The position numbers and the translations under genes were made by a program. A stretch of 6,910 nt of DNA from DAOTYX01 sp034434635 (GTDB lineage Bacteria; Chloroflexota; Anaerolineae; B4-G1; DUEL01): positions 1 through 6,910 of the forward strand of contig DAOTYX010000075.1 of the NCBI GenBank assembly GCA_034434635.1, in the 5' to 3' direction. Below are positions 5,544-6,910 of the stretch, one piece after another. Numbering within the stretch: position 1 is the stretch's first letter; each line of letters opens with the position of its first letter. The notes beneath the pieces are model-generated. The model had not been told where the DNA came from, ran no database searches, and saw only the letters and a program-made list of their open reading frames with translations.

Positions 5544-6910
5544 ATGAGCAAGAAGCCCACTCGCGCGCTGGCGACAGACGACCAGCAGGCATATGCGGCG
5601 TTGTCCCGCCAGGAGGCGGAACTGCGCGCCACGCTCTACAGCATCGGTGACGCCGTCATCTCCACCGACATGGAGGGGCGCGTGACGCGGATGAACCCGG
5701 TGGCCGAACGGCTGACCGGCTGGAGCGAGGCCGAGGCCGTCGGCCGGCCGCTGGATGAGGTCTTTCGCATCATCAACGAGGAGACCCGTCGCACGGTCGA
5801 GAGCCCCGTGAGCCGTGTCCTGCGCGAAGGGGTGGTCATCGGGCTGGCCAACCATACCCTCCTGGTCGCCAGGGACGGACGGGAGATCCCCATTGCCGAC
5901 GCTGGCGCGCCGATTTTCGACTCCCAGAGGAACGTCACCGGCGTGGTGCTCGTCTTCCGCGACCAGACCCAGGAGCGCGCCGCCCAGCAGGCCGTCGAAG
6001 AGGCGCGCCGGCTGGCCGAGAGCATCATCGCCACGGTGCGTGAGCCGCTGGTCGTGCTGGACGCTGAGATGCGCGTGGTCTCGGCCAACCGCGCCTTCTA
6101 CCACACCTTCCGCGCGACACCGGAGGAGACAGAAGGGCGGCGGCTCTATAACCTGGGGAACGGCCAATGGGACATCCCCGCCCTGCACGAACTCCTGGAA
6201 GCCATCCTGCCGCAGAACACCGCCTTCGATGACTTCGAGGTGACCCACGACTTCCCGGACCTGGGTCGGCGCACGATGCGGCTCAACGCCCGGCGCGTCT
6301 ACCGGGAGGCCGGCAAGGAACCCCTCATCCTGCTCGCCATCGAGGACATCACCGACCGCAAACGGGCAGAAGAGTCGCTACGACGCAACCTGGAGCAGGT
6401 GACGGCTCTGAACCATGCCTCGCAGGTGGTGACCGCCTCCCTCGAACTCGACCAGGTCCTGGCTGAGATCGCCTCCCTGGCCCGCGGACTGACTGCCGCG
6501 GAGTACGTCAGCGTGGTACTGCTGGACGAGGAGGGCCGCGTCGCCCAGAGCACCGAGGACCTGCCGGGCGTGCCGGCCATCTCGCACCGCATCCGCGAGG
6601 AGGGGCTCACCAACTGGATCGTCCGCTCCGGCGAGACGGCGCTCGTTGACGAGATCGGAGCAGATGGCACAATGAGCCCCCATCCAGGCGAAGGGGCCCC
6701 CCTCAAAGTCAACCAACCTCTCGTGGAAGTGGGCGTGAAATCCCTCGTTGGCCTGCCCCTGGCCGCCAGAGGCCATCCGCTGGGCGTGCTCTATCTCTAC
6801 AGCCTGCGCCCGCACGCCTTCCGGGAGCAGTTGCCCGTGCTGACCGGTTTCGCCAATCAGGCCGCCATCGCCATCGAGAACGCACGGCTGTACAAAGCGA
6901 TTGGGCAGGA
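5544..6910 (+). CDS. PAS-PAS-GAF sensor protein, N-terminal part (probable signalling kinase)
   Basis: The frame is open from the ATG at 5544 to the right edge: 455 codons with no stop, so the C-terminus is missing. There is no signal peptide or membrane segment, so the sensor is probably cytoplasmic. PAS 1 spans about 26-140 (GDAVISTDMEGRVTRMNPVA, LTGWSEAEAVGRPL, ARDGREIPIADAGAPI, GVVLVFRD). A charged helical linker at about 141-158 leads to PAS 2 at about 159-272 (EPLVVLDAEMRVVSANRAFY, GNGQWDIPAL, NTAFDDFEV, IEDITDRKRAE). GAF spans about 298-447 (GLTNWIV, SLVGLPLAARGHPLGVLYLY, FANQAAIAIENARLY). Such PAS/GAF chains usually precede a histidine kinase, a GGDEF domain or a PP2C-type phosphatase. 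The output domain lies beyond the window, so only 'sensor' is supported. The ligand is unknown. It is transcribed divergently from the DUF457 gene across the repeat array. Confidence 0.9.
   Translation, partial: MSKKPTRALATDDQQAYAALSRQEAELRATLYSIGDAVISTDMEGRVTRMNPVAERLTGWSEAEAVGRPLDEVFRIINEETRRTVESPVSRVLREGVVIGLANHTLLVARDGREIPIADAGAPIFDSQRNVTGVVLVFRDQTQERAAQQAVEEARRLAESIIATVREPLVVLDAEMRVVSANRAFYHTFRATPEETEGRRLYNLGNGQWDIPALHELLEAILPQNTAFDDFEVTHDFPDLGRRTMRLNARRVYREAGKEPLILLAIEDITDRKRAEESLRRNLEQVTALNHASQVVTASLELDQVLAEIASLARGLTAAEYVSVVLLDEEGRVAQSTEDLPGVPAISHRIREEGLTNWIVRSGETALVDEIGADGTMSPHPGEGAPLKVNQPLVEVGVKSLVGLPLAARGHPLGVLYLYSLRPHAFREQLPVLTGFANQAAIAIENARLYKAIGQ

Noticed and set aside
5496..6248. 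Minus-strand open frame of 250 codons
   Set aside because: It is the antisense of the PAS 1 and PAS 2 region of the sensor gene, which has strong family matches in the plus frame.

Overview
The window is GC-rich bacterial DNA, most likely from a member of the Chloroflexota (Anaerolineae/Caldilineae-like). This assignment is an inference. It rests on a large secreted protein combining lamin-tail (LTD) and DUF11 domains, an 'RVRLPLVMR' linker like the 'YLPLV' motif I associate with secreted Chloroflexota proteins, a PAS/PAS/GAF sensor, and GTAGGGGCG-type palindromic repeats in intergenic DNA. No rRNA, tRNA or other taxonomic marker is present.

Layout, left to right. (1) Positions 1-159 (+) are the last 52 codons of a glycerate 2-kinase (MOFRL family), cut off by the left edge. 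(2) It runs tail-to-tail into, and overlaps by 27 bp, a 1226-residue exported protein on the minus strand (3813 to 133). That protein is built as signal peptide, LTD, DUF11, DUF11, LTD, two phospholipase-D-like (HKD) halves, and LTD. (3) A 141-bp gap holds three copies of a small palindromic repeat. (4) Upstream on the same strand (4998 to 3955) is a 347-residue membrane protein of the YdjM/DUF457 putative metal-dependent hydrolase family, with an unusual insert of about 120 residues. It may be co-transcribed with the LTD/PLD gene. (5) A 545-bp divergent intergenic region (4999-5543) contains a candidate promoter for each direction. Between them lies a dense mosaic of two interleaved palindromic elements (A and B). 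(6) From 5544 (+) to the right edge runs the N-terminal 455 codons of a cytoplasmic PAS-PAS-GAF sensor protein whose output domain lies outside the window.

The genes do not form an obvious pathway. The two minus-strand genes share an envelope or extracellular theme. The kinase tail and the sensor belong to other transcription units.

The most interesting non-coding signal is the A/B repeat array. Elements A and B share the CCGTAG edge and the 12-nt core GCATCCCTATGC. Their five-base stem segments differ completely between the two types but stay complementary within each. This is a compensatory pattern, suggesting that a folded hairpin has been maintained. The most interesting protein observations are the LTD/DUF11/PLD architecture with a degenerate second HKD motif, and the large insert in the DUF457 protein.
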